Positions 24,061-35,154 of a DNA stretch of 64,000 nucleotides are shown here, in pieces. Position 1 is the stretch's first letter. Each line of letters begins with the position of its first letter. A program made the translations under genes and the position numbers. The stretch lies in the NCBI GenBank assembly GCA_020747015.1, contig JAGTJM010000063.1, forward strand, positions 118,850 to 182,849. The letters run 5' to 3'. Source of the stretch: Pyrenochaeta sp. MPI-SDFR-AT-0127. Lineage: Eukaryota > Ascomycota > Dothideomycetes > Pleosporales > Cucurbitariaceae. A model generated the notes under the pieces. It did not search any database. It was not told the origin of the DNA and saw only the letters and a program-made list of their open reading frames with translations.

Positions 24061-24480
24061 ATGATCAAAGCAGACACCTGTCGCAATAGTGAAAGAATCA
24101 TCAAAGCCGCAACCTCACCAGAAATATACGTCATCGTCTTTCCAGAGATCTACTTCGGCGGCTATCCGCCGACTCGTGATTTTGGTGCTGCGATGGGAGC
24201 CCGCGCCCCACAGGTGTGCGAACAGTTTCTACATTCCTTTCACAATGTGGTAACCTTAAGTGACACCTCGGCTGGCGCCGGCCACGCTTGATTGAACAAA
24301 AGGTTGGAGTTGCCGATGGAGAAAGCTGCAGAAATGATGATACAAGAGAAGATCTAGAACGTATCGCAAGAGACATAGGCCTTTTCATTGTCATGCGATT
24401 AGTAGATCGGTGGGCGGGCACATTGTGCTACGTTGTTGGTTTTGTCTGCCCAAAATAAGGCATTCTAGACAGCAAGCATA
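24061..24480 (+). pseudogene. Nitrilase/cyanide hydratase family pseudogene fragment
   Basis: Two pieces in different frames are recognisable. The first includes the block IVFPEIYFGGYPPTRDFGAA, matching the nitrilase region that holds the catalytic Glu (FPE) and a GYP motif. The second, from about 24330, reads EDLERIARDIGLFIVMRLVDR and then AGTLCYVVGFVCPK, followed by a stop and a GxxxxKH-like end. In nitrilases these correspond to the strand-helix unit just before the catalytic Lys region. The catalytic Cys half of the protein is absent and the frames do not join at good splice sites. I read this as the decayed 5' half of a nitrilase gene. Confidence 0.65.
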
Positions 24481-24519
24481 ATAATCAAGAATCTCTGCAC
24501 AACTACAATAGCTGGATTT

Positions 24520-25430
24520 TTTCATGACGCAGCCGAAGTACGGCGGATAGAGGAAAAGTTAGATGCGCTGAGGGAGAACAAAGCTCAGGTAGATGAAGGC
24601 TATAGATGAACTCGGGCCGAAGATAAGTCAGGAAATGGAGAGGAAGATTGAAGAGATGGATAAGGATAAACTTTGAGAGGAGAGAAATGGAAAGGCAGGT
24701 TGGAGATCTTTGCTGCAGTCTTGTGCAGTTTTGGCGTCGGTGATCGCGTTGCCCATGAAGCTTATTCTACCGCTGGCAGGATTATCGATTGCGCCAGCAT
24801 ATATAATGCTGCGCTTCAAGAAGGACGCTACATCGCCTACATATGTTTCTCTATCAACCAGGGCGAAATGTTTTAGCTCGGTTTCAGAATGGGTGCTTCA
24901 GTTGTTGCTGTTGGGTACTTGCCTATTTGCTGAATTAGCAACATTCCAGTAGCAGTCTTAATGAAATCAAGGAGGGAGATGATCAGGAGGCTGTTGAGAG
25001 GGGTTCAAGCGCTAAATGTGGGTATAGAGCTCTGAGACACGGTGGCTATCCAATTACACTAAGCTTTCGCGATTGTTGTACAACACGGCGCAGGAAAGGC
25101 TACTCCAAACATGTTAAAGCATTCGGATTTGTTAGACTCCATCGCAGAGTGCTCAGTGCAGCTAATTCTATGTGGATGATCAGGTTTCTTGGTCAGGTCT
25201 CCCAACTCAACACATCTTGAAGCTTATTTTGCGAATGTGCCTCCTAACCCTGAACCAAGCGATGGTGCTAAATCCCGTTGGCTGCATCTGTGCGCTAAGA
25301 AGGGTCGGGATATTTTTGTTATGCAGGACACTTGTGACATGCATGACATCGCTCTGCGGGTTGCGTTGGCGCGACCTCTACCGTTATGTTGGGGTGCTGG
25401 TGATGTTCAAACTTACTTCAACTGATGTGT
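24520..25430 (+). pseudogene. Decayed gene of unknown type, coiled coil plus membrane segment
   Basis: Reading across stops, the plus strand gives charged heptad-like helices (VRRIEEKLDALRENKAQ and LGPKISQEMERKIEEMDKDK), then hydrophobic stretches (SLLQSCAVLASVIALPM, EWVLQLLLLGTCLFAELATF), then a soluble part near 25190-25420. Stops and frame changes interrupt it. The order coiled coil / two membrane helices / soluble tail looks like a real former protein, but I do not recognise the family. Confidence 0.35.
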
Positions 25431-25947
25431 GTAATAATGAAATGAAGTGGCGTACGGCAACTCTTCCAATTCAACCAGCATAGGGGTGTAGCGTCTGGGG
25501 AATTCCGGGTGGCGTCTGTTATAATTGGTTGTCTCAGCTGGCGTTCGTTTCGGGAACACATTGTGACAGCTGTGCGAACTATCGCTTATCACCACCCGGT
25601 TAGAAGAGCTAATGCTTTAAGGCCCATCATTTTTGCAGGGTACTTCGCAAGTGCATGCACTTATTGGTTTACCCGATGGCCCTTTTCAACGAACTGGGAG
25701 CTTCCCTTTGCCCATCAAAAAGCAATCCCGTCACTTCGCGGCACAAAATTCCGAATCACTCCTTCGAGTCAGCGATGATCTACGTCTCCAGTGGAATCTC
25801 GTACGGCAACATCTTCTCTTGAGGAGCCCACTGTCAAGGCGCGACATATAAAGGGCCTTACCGAGAAGGGCAAAGTAAGGAGTTCTTCATGACCCGTCGG
25901 TCTCCCACAGACGCGATCACACATCCACTTTTGCTGCTTCACCAAAT

Positions 25948-27327
25948 ATGACAGAGCTATCCTCCGCGAATGTAAACAACCTCACTAAGGAGTATCGGGA
26001 TCGGACGATCACTGCAGCGTCGATTTGTTTTCCGTTGGCTACTCTTGCTGTTATTCTTCGCTTTATTGCGCGGAAGATATCCAGGGCCGGGATCTGGTAC
26101 GATGACTGGCTGGCTTGCGCTGGACTGGTATGATGCCTCAAATTGTTTGATTACCGGACGCTGGCTAACACGTTATGTGAACAAGGTCGCAGTGGGGGTG
26201 TTCGTTTCCCTCATACTCGTAGGTAAGGACTATGCTTCGCATGTGCCACCTTTGTATTCTAACGTTAATTTCAGATCTTCCGAGTGATAGTATCATACGG
26301 GGGGAGCCTATCTCAGAGAGTACCCTTCTCGAAAATGCAAAGACAGTTTATGTCGCTGAGCTGTTCTATTATATTATCCAGCTTAGCCTGAAATCCTCCA
26401 TCTTGGCCTTTTACTGGAGGCTATTCAATGTCTCTATGCGCGTTCCAATCTACTTTGTTACTTGTTTTGTAGTGGCGTGGTTCATCGCGTCGGTAAGTTT
26501 GCATCTTCCTGTTGAGCACCAATACTACATATTGCAGCTCTTTTAAAACTGCGAAGTCTAATGGTGTGAATACTTGTAGATCCTGGTTACAGCCTTCCAA
26601 TGCGTCCCTGTCGCCTCCCTTTGGGAGCCCGCGTTACGGGCCTCAGCGAGATGCGTCGACCTAGCGCCATTTTTCTTCGGTACCTCGATCCCTAATATCC
26701 TAGCTGATCTCTTCTTACTTATGCTACCTATGCCCTACGTCTGGGGATTGAAAATTACCTTAGTAAAGAAGATCGTCATTATTGGATTTTTCTTTCTCGG
26801 TGGCTTGTAAGTCACGCTCTTTCTCACAGTCTGACACAGGGATGCTTTCTCTGCAAACACTAACGTTGTGTTCCAGTGTTCTGATTGCGTCCATCATCCG
26901 TCTTCGCTTGCTATTCCTTCTAGATCTTAAAGGATTCTATGCAAATTGGTCTGTAGAGGACTCTGTTTTCTGGAGCATGATCGAAAACTGCATGGGCGTT
27001 ATCTGTATCTGCCTCCCTTCGCTAAGGCCAGTCATTAAGTTGCTCCCTTGGTCCTCACGTCTTGGAATGAGCTTGAGTTCAAGTCACACCGGTGGTCCTG
27101 TCGTAAGCGTGTCCGGATTAGAGCACGGTGCGAAAACCCCGAAGCAACCACAAGTTGATGAGTATGAGCATGAGCTATTAGAGAGGAACCGTACCCGTTG
27201 TTGGGTCGAGACAGAATTGTCTCCTGATGATCATTCGGTGAAGACTATGGAAGAGGAGAGTATCAGCGTCCAGACTAGAGTCTATGTATCGTCGACTAAT
27301 ATAGAGGGGCCAGCACAGATAGTATAG
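25948..27327 (+). CDS. SAT4/rhodopsin-type seven-helix membrane protein
   Basis: Five exons (25948-26127, 26186-26222, 26275-26492, 26580-26806, 26877-27327) give 370 residues; exon 2 is only 37 bp. A tataaa lies at about 25847, 100 bases before the ATG. The layout matches the large ascomycete family of SAT4-domain (rhodopsin-like, PTH11-related) proteins: an extracellular N-terminus, IWYDDWLACAGL after the first helix pair, and VYVAELFYYIIQLSLKSSIL with FYWRLF as the strongest family signature. Then follow FQCVPVASLWEP, FFFGTSIPNILADLFLLMLPMP, and a cytosolic tail of about 100 residues rich in Ser/Glu. The N-terminal CFEM domain found in some relatives is absent. A role in sensing or transport at the plasma membrane is possible; the ligand is unknown. 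Confidence 0.82.
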
Positions 27328-27645
27328 GATTATTAGACTAATATAGGTTAGACCCTCTCCTTACTAAGATAATACTAAGGTAGAGGCCTATGATATAAAA
27401 GATTAGGAATATACCACTATTATCATAAGAAAAATTGAAACAATATATGTAAAACCTAATATATATAAAATAGACTGTATAGTAGGAGGTACATTAAGAT
27501 TAATTCGCTATATTCAAAGAAAGAAAAACATAGTCAATAAAAAGCTCTCTTAGGAAGAGGCTCTAGCTCCATAACTAAGAAGTGCGAGGTCGTAGCTCAA
27601 TAAGATTTTAGTACACTACGATAGGCCTAACTAGGTACACGGGAA
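27328..27645. repeat. AT-rich, RIP-like tract
   Basis: About 300 bases directly after the stop codon are packed with TA steps (ctaatatagg, taatactaagg, atatataaaa) and hold no ORF. The composition contrasts sharply with the genes on both sides and resembles the tracts at 29455-29640, 47017-47290 and 62820-63350. I take it as an old RIP-mutated repeat fragment. Confidence 0.5.
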
Positions 27646-28126
27646 GAAAAAAAAACTGAACCTCTGTTTTACGACACCCTCATTCCACGCTATTCCTCTT
27701 GACACCATTGTCTGGCCAACCATCTTCGTTCCAGTCGTTCCGTGAACCTTTCTTGAGGCGTGATCTCGACCAGGCGATGGAGGGGCTGAAAGCAGAATTG
27801 ATGCAGGGCAGCGCCTTAGCTTGGGGCTGAGGAAATGCAAGGATCTTGAGTGGTGTGATAATGAGGAGCTGCATTATAGCGATCATGTGGCTTATTGGCT
27901 TTGGCTCAGCCCCACTCGGAGCCTTGGAACACCAGTGGAATGAAGAAATGAGTATAAGTAACGTACACCTGCAAAGATATATCATGTTGAGTGTGTCGGT
28001 TCTCTGGTAGCATTTTCTGCATACCTAAATAACACTTTGTAGAACATACATTTCAACTCTTTTCGTGAAGTGAGTAAGTGCTGCTGCCTAAACCCAAGCG
28101 ATATCTTAACCACGGAATTTTCGTAG
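27646..28126 (+). promoter_or_regulatory. Upstream region of the tandem beta-repeat gene, with possible 5'UTR intron
   Basis: The ATG at 28127 is directly preceded by tttcgtag, and a gtgagtaag lies at about 28070. A 5'UTR intron of about 57 bases ending exactly at the start codon is therefore likely. No other gene is visible here. Confidence 0.4.
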
Positions 28127-29452
28127 ATGGCGACGATCATAGTGGTGAACAGCTCGATTGAAGCTGTACAATGCCAAGTTTTCAACAACTCCGGGGAATC
28201 AGCTGACTGGTATACCCTTCAGCCTGGCGGAACAAGATCCTGGGGAAGCAACAAATGGGAAAATATCGTCATTAAGTCTGGTAACAGACAATCTAACCTC
28301 TCAGTTAATAGCGGCTCTCCCGCCACCGTGACCTTTTACGGTTTCGACAAACAACTTGAGATTGACAGAGAGATTCCACAACCAGGAGCATTCACCGTCT
28401 ACAACAAGTCTTTAGTAACCACGTTGGCCTCCATTTCCGGCGGACCATGGGAAGAAGTCAGGCCTGGCTCAAGCTATAGGTTTGACGGGTATGATGGTTA
28501 TCAGACTATTGCGTTTAAAAACGTAAAAGACTCGATTAGGAAGGGCATTTATGTTACCAACAACGGAACAAATGCCATAATAGAGTTCATGGGCTTTGAT
28601 CACGAAATTGAATTGAAGCACGGTCCATTTGATGCCATTCGTGCCGAACATTTAGCTGAAGCTATCAAGATCGCTGATAGAAACTTTTATGCTCAGAGCT
28701 CTCGCGCTGGGAACCCTGGTGGGCTCGTCATCTCTGTGGAGAAGGTCGATGTACTGGAATCCATGACCCCAGGTAGGTATTAACCCTGGCTCCAATAGCC
28801 TTTTCTAAGTAAATGTAGGCGGACGTACACAAAGCCTGTGGGACAATGATCAATTACAAACCTTAGCAAAGTTGATCAATCATCTCAAGTACGGAGACGG
28901 CCAGGGTGGAGTTGTTGTATCAGTAACGCAGGATTGGGTCAAAGTGGCTGCATACACGGACGAGTTCGACGGCATTACGGTGCTCGGATTTCCTATGGTG
29001 GCCGCCAGACTTGTTGCGCCCAAAATGCTAACTGTTGGCGAACGTGTTCTGTGCGTATGTCAATTCAGTTCGCGTTATGGGGCTAGACAGGGGGTCCAAA
29101 GAGATATCACGATGGGGCCTCAGACTTACGGTACGTCAAAAAATGGAACGGTTCCTTGTGATCAATGCTGATGATAAAGAAAGATCGGTGGTATAATTTC
29201 CATCCTATTGTGGCACAATTCGTCAGTGATGACATTTTCGCTGACGCCTGTTCGGAACGTATGCCAAATGACAGAGATCCTATCTGGCAGAGAATTTGGG
29301 AACTCTGGGAAGAATGGAAGATAAAACACGGCGAGAACTACTTCCGACTAGGTGCACCGTCGCTCGTATCAATTGAGGCCAAACCAATGTTAAGTTCAAA
29401 CAGAAACGAGCACTGTGAACCGGGGTTTGTCCCTTATAAGGGCCGTCGTTAG
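28127..29452 (+). CDS. Unrecognised protein with two tandem beta-rich repeats and a C-terminal domain
   Basis: Exons 28127-28772, 28819-29130 and 29184-29452 join in phase to give 408 residues. I do not recognise the family. Residues about 3-82 and 87-167 are repeats of each other: each has a W, an L/V-x-PG turn, an aromatic-rich strand, and ends in an F-x-GFD-x-x-x-E-(I/L) unit (VTFYGFDKQLEI versus IEFMGFDHEIEL). This looks like a duplicated beta-sandwich. A middle part (IRAEHLAEAIKIADRNFY) is helical. Residues 215-408 form a further alpha/beta domain ending in a tryptophan-rich helix (WQRIWELWEEWKIKHGEN). There is no signal peptide or membrane helix. Duplicated beta-sandwich domains occur in lectins and in lipid-binding defence proteins, but no such role is shown. 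RIP-like tracts flank the gene on both sides. Confidence 0.75.
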
Positions 29453-29454
29453 GG

Positions 29455-29640
29455 ACGTAGGCTTTCTAAAGCCGTTCTAGAGGTAATTAGCACGGAAGGG
29501 CTAATATAGGCCTATGTGTAGTATGCGCAGCCAGTATAGGCACTCCTTAGATCATTCTAGAGGGTAGTTATCTATATCTACTCTATTCACTTAGCTTCTA
29601 TACTAAAATAGGCGCGGTTATCTTAGCCTTGGATGCTTGT
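29455..29640. repeat. AT-rich, RIP-like tract
   Basis: A short TA-rich segment with many tag/tat steps directly behind the stop codon at 29452, similar in character to 27328-27645. The gene between the two tracts is intact. Confidence 0.4.
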
Positions 29641-32600
29641 CAAATATAGAAATTAGAGAGTAGGTTGCAAACCAGCTTCTCCTTTTGCAAATGCGCATTC
29701 TCTTTCAAGACTACATCGTGAAAGTTACTGTAAAGAAGCTCATTTCGGGGCCACTGGCAGTAGTTTTCATGTTGAGCTACTCTTTATGGCTGCTGGTGGC
29801 TATGCGGGCTTTGCGGGTTGTGGATCAGAGCGCGGCCGTCCGCACTGTAACACGAAAATGGTGACTTGGTCAACACCGTTACCGCTGTACAGATATGGAA
29901 GATGATTCAAGCTGAATTACGGCCTGCTGGATATGTTCCTAGGAATAAAGGAATGAAAATAAAATCAAGCCATGTCTGTCTCTCCAACGCTACAACCCGA
30001 ATGCCTAAAATGAGGTTTTGCTCTCTGCTTCCTGACTCTCACCTTACCGACACCTCAATTCAGGAACAGTTCAAAGCCTGGGTTAGGTTGTCTTCATACT
30101 CGTGCCATTAACCCGTGGTGGAGGACTCTGAGTCCGCAGAATTTTAGGTAGCGCTGGGGCCTGATTATCATAGCGGCAAGCACAATAGGCTCACGCCTGC
30201 ATCAACACACATGTGCTCAGTTCATTCGGTATAGTGGAATGATTTATTGTCCATAAAAATGATCGAGTTCGGTACTGGGAAGGGCCTACAGTGGTAGAGC
30301 AGCTGTTCGATGTGGTCCTCAAGCAGCGCACCTTTGGTTTCAACGAGAAGTGGTGTTTCCGGTTCAATGTCAAGTAGGGCGTGTCATGATCGAAGGCACC
30401 CTCCACATGCCTCAGCCACTACGGAGCAAGCTACAGTCAGTGAGTATGGCGGCGAGCCGGACCCAGTCGATACTACCAGCTCGCGCTAGCCAGCTGTCCC
30501 TCCACGGTGCCGGTGTGCGAAGCCTCTCGGATCTTGAGGATCATATTGTCACTTTTGTACTCACCATCATGTGGAATAAATCTCACAGCTGTTGGAGGAC
30601 CATAACTTGCTGATGACGTCAGTGAAGAGCTGCTGGCAGCCATCAGAGCTGATCCAACGGCCAAAGCGGTCGAGTGTGATCGCACTCGGGAACTTAAGTG
30701 GAACTAATCGGGATAGGAGGTACATCTGAACAGTTTGATAGCAAAACATGTTTAATATGGGGCGTATCGGTGGTAAAGCTGTCAAGTTTTGTATCGCTGA
30801 TTGACAGTGCAGACAACGACAGACTACCAATGCATAATGCTCGAGTCCCCAAATGAAGATATAGTCCCTTAAACATGATTTCGTATCCCTATATTATGTA
30901 TACTGATCCGGAAATGTAGTACAAGCTCGAAACTAATTCTCTGTCTCCATTACTATACAATCCTCCAACCTAGGAATATCTTCGTGTGTCAGAGAGTACT
31001 TGCATTTTAAAACGCATCGATGTGAAACTTTGCAATGCCAAATTGAAATGCAACACGTTCTGGCGGCTGCCATATAACCATCAATACACTAGTGTGCGTA
31101 ACATCAAAGCGTTCGTCTGAAAAAGAACTGATTCGAGCAGGGGGCTCCAACTGCTCCGTCAATCCGAGGTAGAACTTCCCGCGCAAAAGGCTCTCTAGAG
31201 GAGTTCATGACATAGTCTGAAACTTTTACGGCCATAAGATCCTATTGATAGTCTGCGATATTATTGAAACAGACGCGCAATCGCGAAGTATCTGACATGA
31301 CTAATAGACCAACAAGGGATCTTGTGTCATGAAGTTTTCTCTTCACAAAAATATAAGCAGCCACTTTTGTTCGCACACAACCTTTCTGATCGCTTGAGAC
31401 GTGCTTGACGTAATGTGTTAGCCCTAGGCGTCCAGGCGCCGAACCCAGCAAAGCATGAGTCATGGCATTGCACAGCTCAGCAGTGTTGCCCGCTCCCTTT
31501 GCTGAGCTCGATAAGGAGTTGAAGGCGATGAGATATTCCAGAACTCCAGCTTAACAGAACTACAGTATTTTCGACAGATGTCAGATTTATTCCGGGTAAT
31601 TACGAGCTCTCGTGGATCGTTGATGTCGTGGCTCGCTTGGCTTAACGCATTATTCGATATGCGCAGGTAAGGCAATGGCCACAACCCAACTCCAATACTG
31701 AGGCGCAAAGCAAAGTCATTTGCTAACAGCATCTATTTGTATTCATACAGCATCAACAAAGTCCTAAGATGAAAGAGCGGGCCAAGTCTTTGGGGGAGAA
31801 TGTGCTCGACTACGACGGTTGCGCACAGCCGTGGGTTATTACGTGGTCAGATTGGTTCATGTTCTACAACAGCAAAAAATACGCTGGCGCCTCGAGTGAC
31901 GACTGCGACCGTTTCATGGCTTTACCAATGACTTACATGGTTGGTCATGAAAATTTGGTGGTTGGGGATGCATCACGAGAGATGGGCGGAAAGAGTGACA
32001 TGAGAAACGGTACGAACAGTCCGAAAGAAAAAGTATGGTCCAGATACAATAAAATTTCATAAACTCGATTCTCCTTATAAGCTCATATGATGCTTCCTGT
32101 GACTTCACATCAAGCTATGACATATTGAGGTTCGGTCCGAGGGTTGCTCGCTTTCGATTACACTTGACAAAGAGTACGCTTCAGGCCCATTGGTGCAGTG
32201 GATGTCTCCCATGGGCCTGCACTCGAGTACATTAGTCAAATGATGCTGTGGATGGTAGTTCTTTTCAGGCTTATGCATGCCACCCAAGGCCAATGAAACA
32301 TTACGTCAGTCGTACGTGCACAATTCGGATGAGCACTAGAGACGCACGAACCTTTCTTGATTTTTTCTTTGACCCTGTTGTCGCTTCGCTGACAAGCTGA
32401 GCTCTCCCAATGCTCCACAAAGCAGTGGGCTTTGCTAGTGGGGCATGCGGGACAACGAGTTCAGACTTGTCTTGTTGCGTCTAGGGCTTCAGGGTTTGTT
32501 ATAAATTCCGTAGAAAGCGAAGCAAGCTTCCTCGCGGAACCCACCCCAATCTTCTTACACTTCTGAAATATTCCTGATCGCTACATACAAATCCCGCTTA

Positions 32601-33080
32601 CGGGGATCCAAGATGTCCGTCAAAGCACCGCATCTCGAGGCCAACGCGCAAAAGCGACTTACAGCTGCTGTCTGCTTGATAGGCAGAGGATAGCCTAGTG
32701 AATTCATAAAGTGGTGCTTTGCAGTAAATTGTTTGGCTATACAGTGCCCTGTTTGGCTGTAACTCTAACCTCAACGCTGCATTTGAGGCACTAGTATTAG
32801 GATCTGAAGGTGGACCTACCGGAGTCGATGCGAATCATCCTAGCTAGGACATGAGTCAGTTCAAAACGTGGAGATCGGGCATGGCTCTCCCACTTAGACG
32901 CTAAGCTGGGTGATCTCAAGGTGACCTTGCACTCTGGCATTGCGTCTCCGGGTTTTGGGCCGGAATTTAGTCCAATCTCATCTCACTTGTGCCGCTCCTC
33001 AGTACCGCATAGCATGGTTATTAATTTCCGCGCCCGCTTTTCTCTTGAGCCCTATGCAATTCATCTCTTCCACATTCACC
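29641..33080. other. Gene desert, no supported gene
   Basis: About 3.4 kb without a recognisable gene. Short frames such as 30350-30613 (+), 30567-30830 (-) and 31769-32062 (+) overlap one another or stand alone without family motifs or splice-supported extensions. Base composition is near average, so this is not simply RIP debris. No tRNA-like or other structured RNA was recognised. Confidence 0.4.
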
Positions 33081-33094
33081 TGAGCGCATAGCCA

Positions 33095-34103
33095 TCGCAA
33101 AAACGAGCCAGAGCCATCTCCAACCTCACCGAATGACAGATTCAACACAAGCGCGAAGTGGACCGTAAAGCGCAGCGTGCGCTCTGTAGGCGGACGAAGG
33201 ACTGTCTCGCGAACCTCGAAGAGCAGCATGCCCGAACCCAGAAAACCTCGCGCAAGGCCGAAGCCCAGTTGCGACGCGAGGTGCAAGAGCTGTACAAGGA
33301 GAGTCAAAGACTCATGGAACATGTAGAAAGCATTCTCGATGTGGCTTCCGAGGTAACAAATAGATCCTCTATTAAGGCACCGGCCCATTATTGCGGTGAC
33401 GCGGAACGACGCATGAGCATCTCGGAAGCTCCAGCGTCATGTCACTCCTGCCATAGTTCTCAGCATGGCGAGCCCAATGCTAGTAACCCAATCCATACTG
33501 GAAACCCAAATGTACCACATGTGAGCGCTCAAGAGGTCCGCTCGCCTTCCTGGAGAAACGTCGCCATAAGGCCCAGCACAGACGCCATTGGCCTGTCTGA
33601 CCATGAGGCAATAAACATGAGTGTTCTAGAGCCTTCCAAGACTATCGATCCACTCGCGAGGATTATCCATTTTGCTTTCCGGTGCTTTCATAGAGACCGA
33701 TCGCACAGAAACCCCCCGTAACTAGTACGAGTCGTACACAGCGCCCTTCTAGTCTATATTTGCGGACGAGACTAGTCCAAGTCACGGCTCAAAGCAACCA
33801 CAATTCTCTGGGAATCTCAAGGCTCTTGGAGCCGCGATAAGTGGTGGGCGAATCATCTCTATAGACCAAGGCCCGGCGGCGATTAACCCGTGCAGCACAT
33901 CCACGCACGAGTCCGGATTTTATGGTCGCTCCAGATCCGCATACGATGTGCTTCCTCTGCATCTGCTTCTCACTTGTATTCTAGACGAGATGATACTCGC
34001 TTTCCTCCCCTTACGAAAGGATATGCTGTCCAATGGAGTTGCCCTTGAGGCCGTCATCGGGTTGGGCAAGCCAACGGTCAAAGCACTTGTCCCTGTATTT
34101 TAA
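33095..34103 (+). pseudogene. bZIP/DUF3425 transcription factor pseudogene
   Basis: Reading from 33095 gives SQKRARAISNLTE, then an in-frame TGA at 33134-33136, then QIQHKREVDRKAQRALCRRTKD and a leucine-zipper-like helix. Together this is the usual start of fungal bZIP proteins that carry a C-terminal DUF3425 domain. A TAG at 33089-33091 also closes the frame upstream, with no ATG between. After the stop at 33719-33721, a distal piece at about 33940-34103 reads LHLLLTCILDEMILAFLPLRK and ...VIGLGKPTV, matching the beginning of DUF3425. The rest of that domain is missing. With a nonsense codon in the basic region, no start and a truncated C-terminus, I call it a pseudogene. Confidence 0.7.
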
Positions 34104-35154
34104 ATAAGGGCCGCGCTATATATATGTCAATTGTCATAAAGATGTATTTACCTGCATGCATAGTGACGACGAATTCACCATTATCCTCCATCTCCACCTG
34201 ACTATGATCAGCATCTACCCAGAGTAGTCCATGCGTGAAAGTGCTTACTTGTGATCAGATGAAGTCGTTACCTTGTTTGATAGCTTTCTGTATGACCTCG
34301 TCCACCTTGTCGCTAGAAACTTTCAATACCAGCCATTTGCTCGAGTCATAGAGACTACTGTGTTATGTAGCTTCTTGGCATCTGATCTCAGAGACTGACA
34401 GCGACTTTGAGTTTCCACCCATTCAGATATTGTAGCGCAGACTCTATGGCTTCCACAGGAGTATCTTCAAAATCTAGAAAAGATCCTTGGTTATTCACTT
34501 TTCTTCCTCCGCGAGTCGTCATATTGCATTTGGACCATCCAGTCTACAACAATATAGTACACCTCTGTGGTTAGCCAAGGTAGCGAAGGCATAGTGGCGA
34601 TCAGTGACAGACCAGGTGCGGATGCGATACGAGCGTGAGGGTTAGTTACGACACCCATTGTGCTAATTGGCCGTATGGATTCAAGAGCGCTATAGAGTGG
34701 TGCAAAATCGGAGGTCAACTTTGTTGAAGCCGCCAATTCGATACTAATATGTGCAGGAGCAACCGGGAGCATATAGTCTGGTGTCCCACTAACTCCATGG
34801 CAATTGAATGCATTTAGTATTGCGCACTCATGATGTCCAGATTTTGAACGTGGATAAATTATTGGCAACGATATGCAATTGGTAGAGTGGTATGACTCAT
34901 GTAAATCTGGACGCGAGTAAGTTTAGGTTTCGATAATGAGTAATACACAAACCTTGTATCCTATCCCTTGCACTTCACCCCGCACCGCGGTTGACTCCAG
35001 GGCGGTGGCTTGATTTGAACCGCCAGCTTTTATGCGAAGTAATGCCGAAGCGAGAATGCTTTTCTTAAGGCCTTCAGAGTGACCCGTATGCATCGACCTC
35101 GTTTTCCTACAGACATCCTCTAAACTATCTTCTCACATTAATTCTTCAGTCATC
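34104..35154. other. Uncertain minus-strand remnant (34491-34868) and promoter of the sugar transporter
   Basis: A minus-strand frame of 125 codons at 34868-34491 (ending DWMVQMQYDDSRRKKSE) has protein-like composition. Further downstream pieces to about 34140 read WLVLKVSSDKVDEVIQKAIKQG and MEDNGEFVVTMHAG across stops and frame changes. This may be a decaying gene of a family I do not recognise. The last 200 bases before 35155 hold the transporter promoter with a CT-rich leader. Confidence 0.3.
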
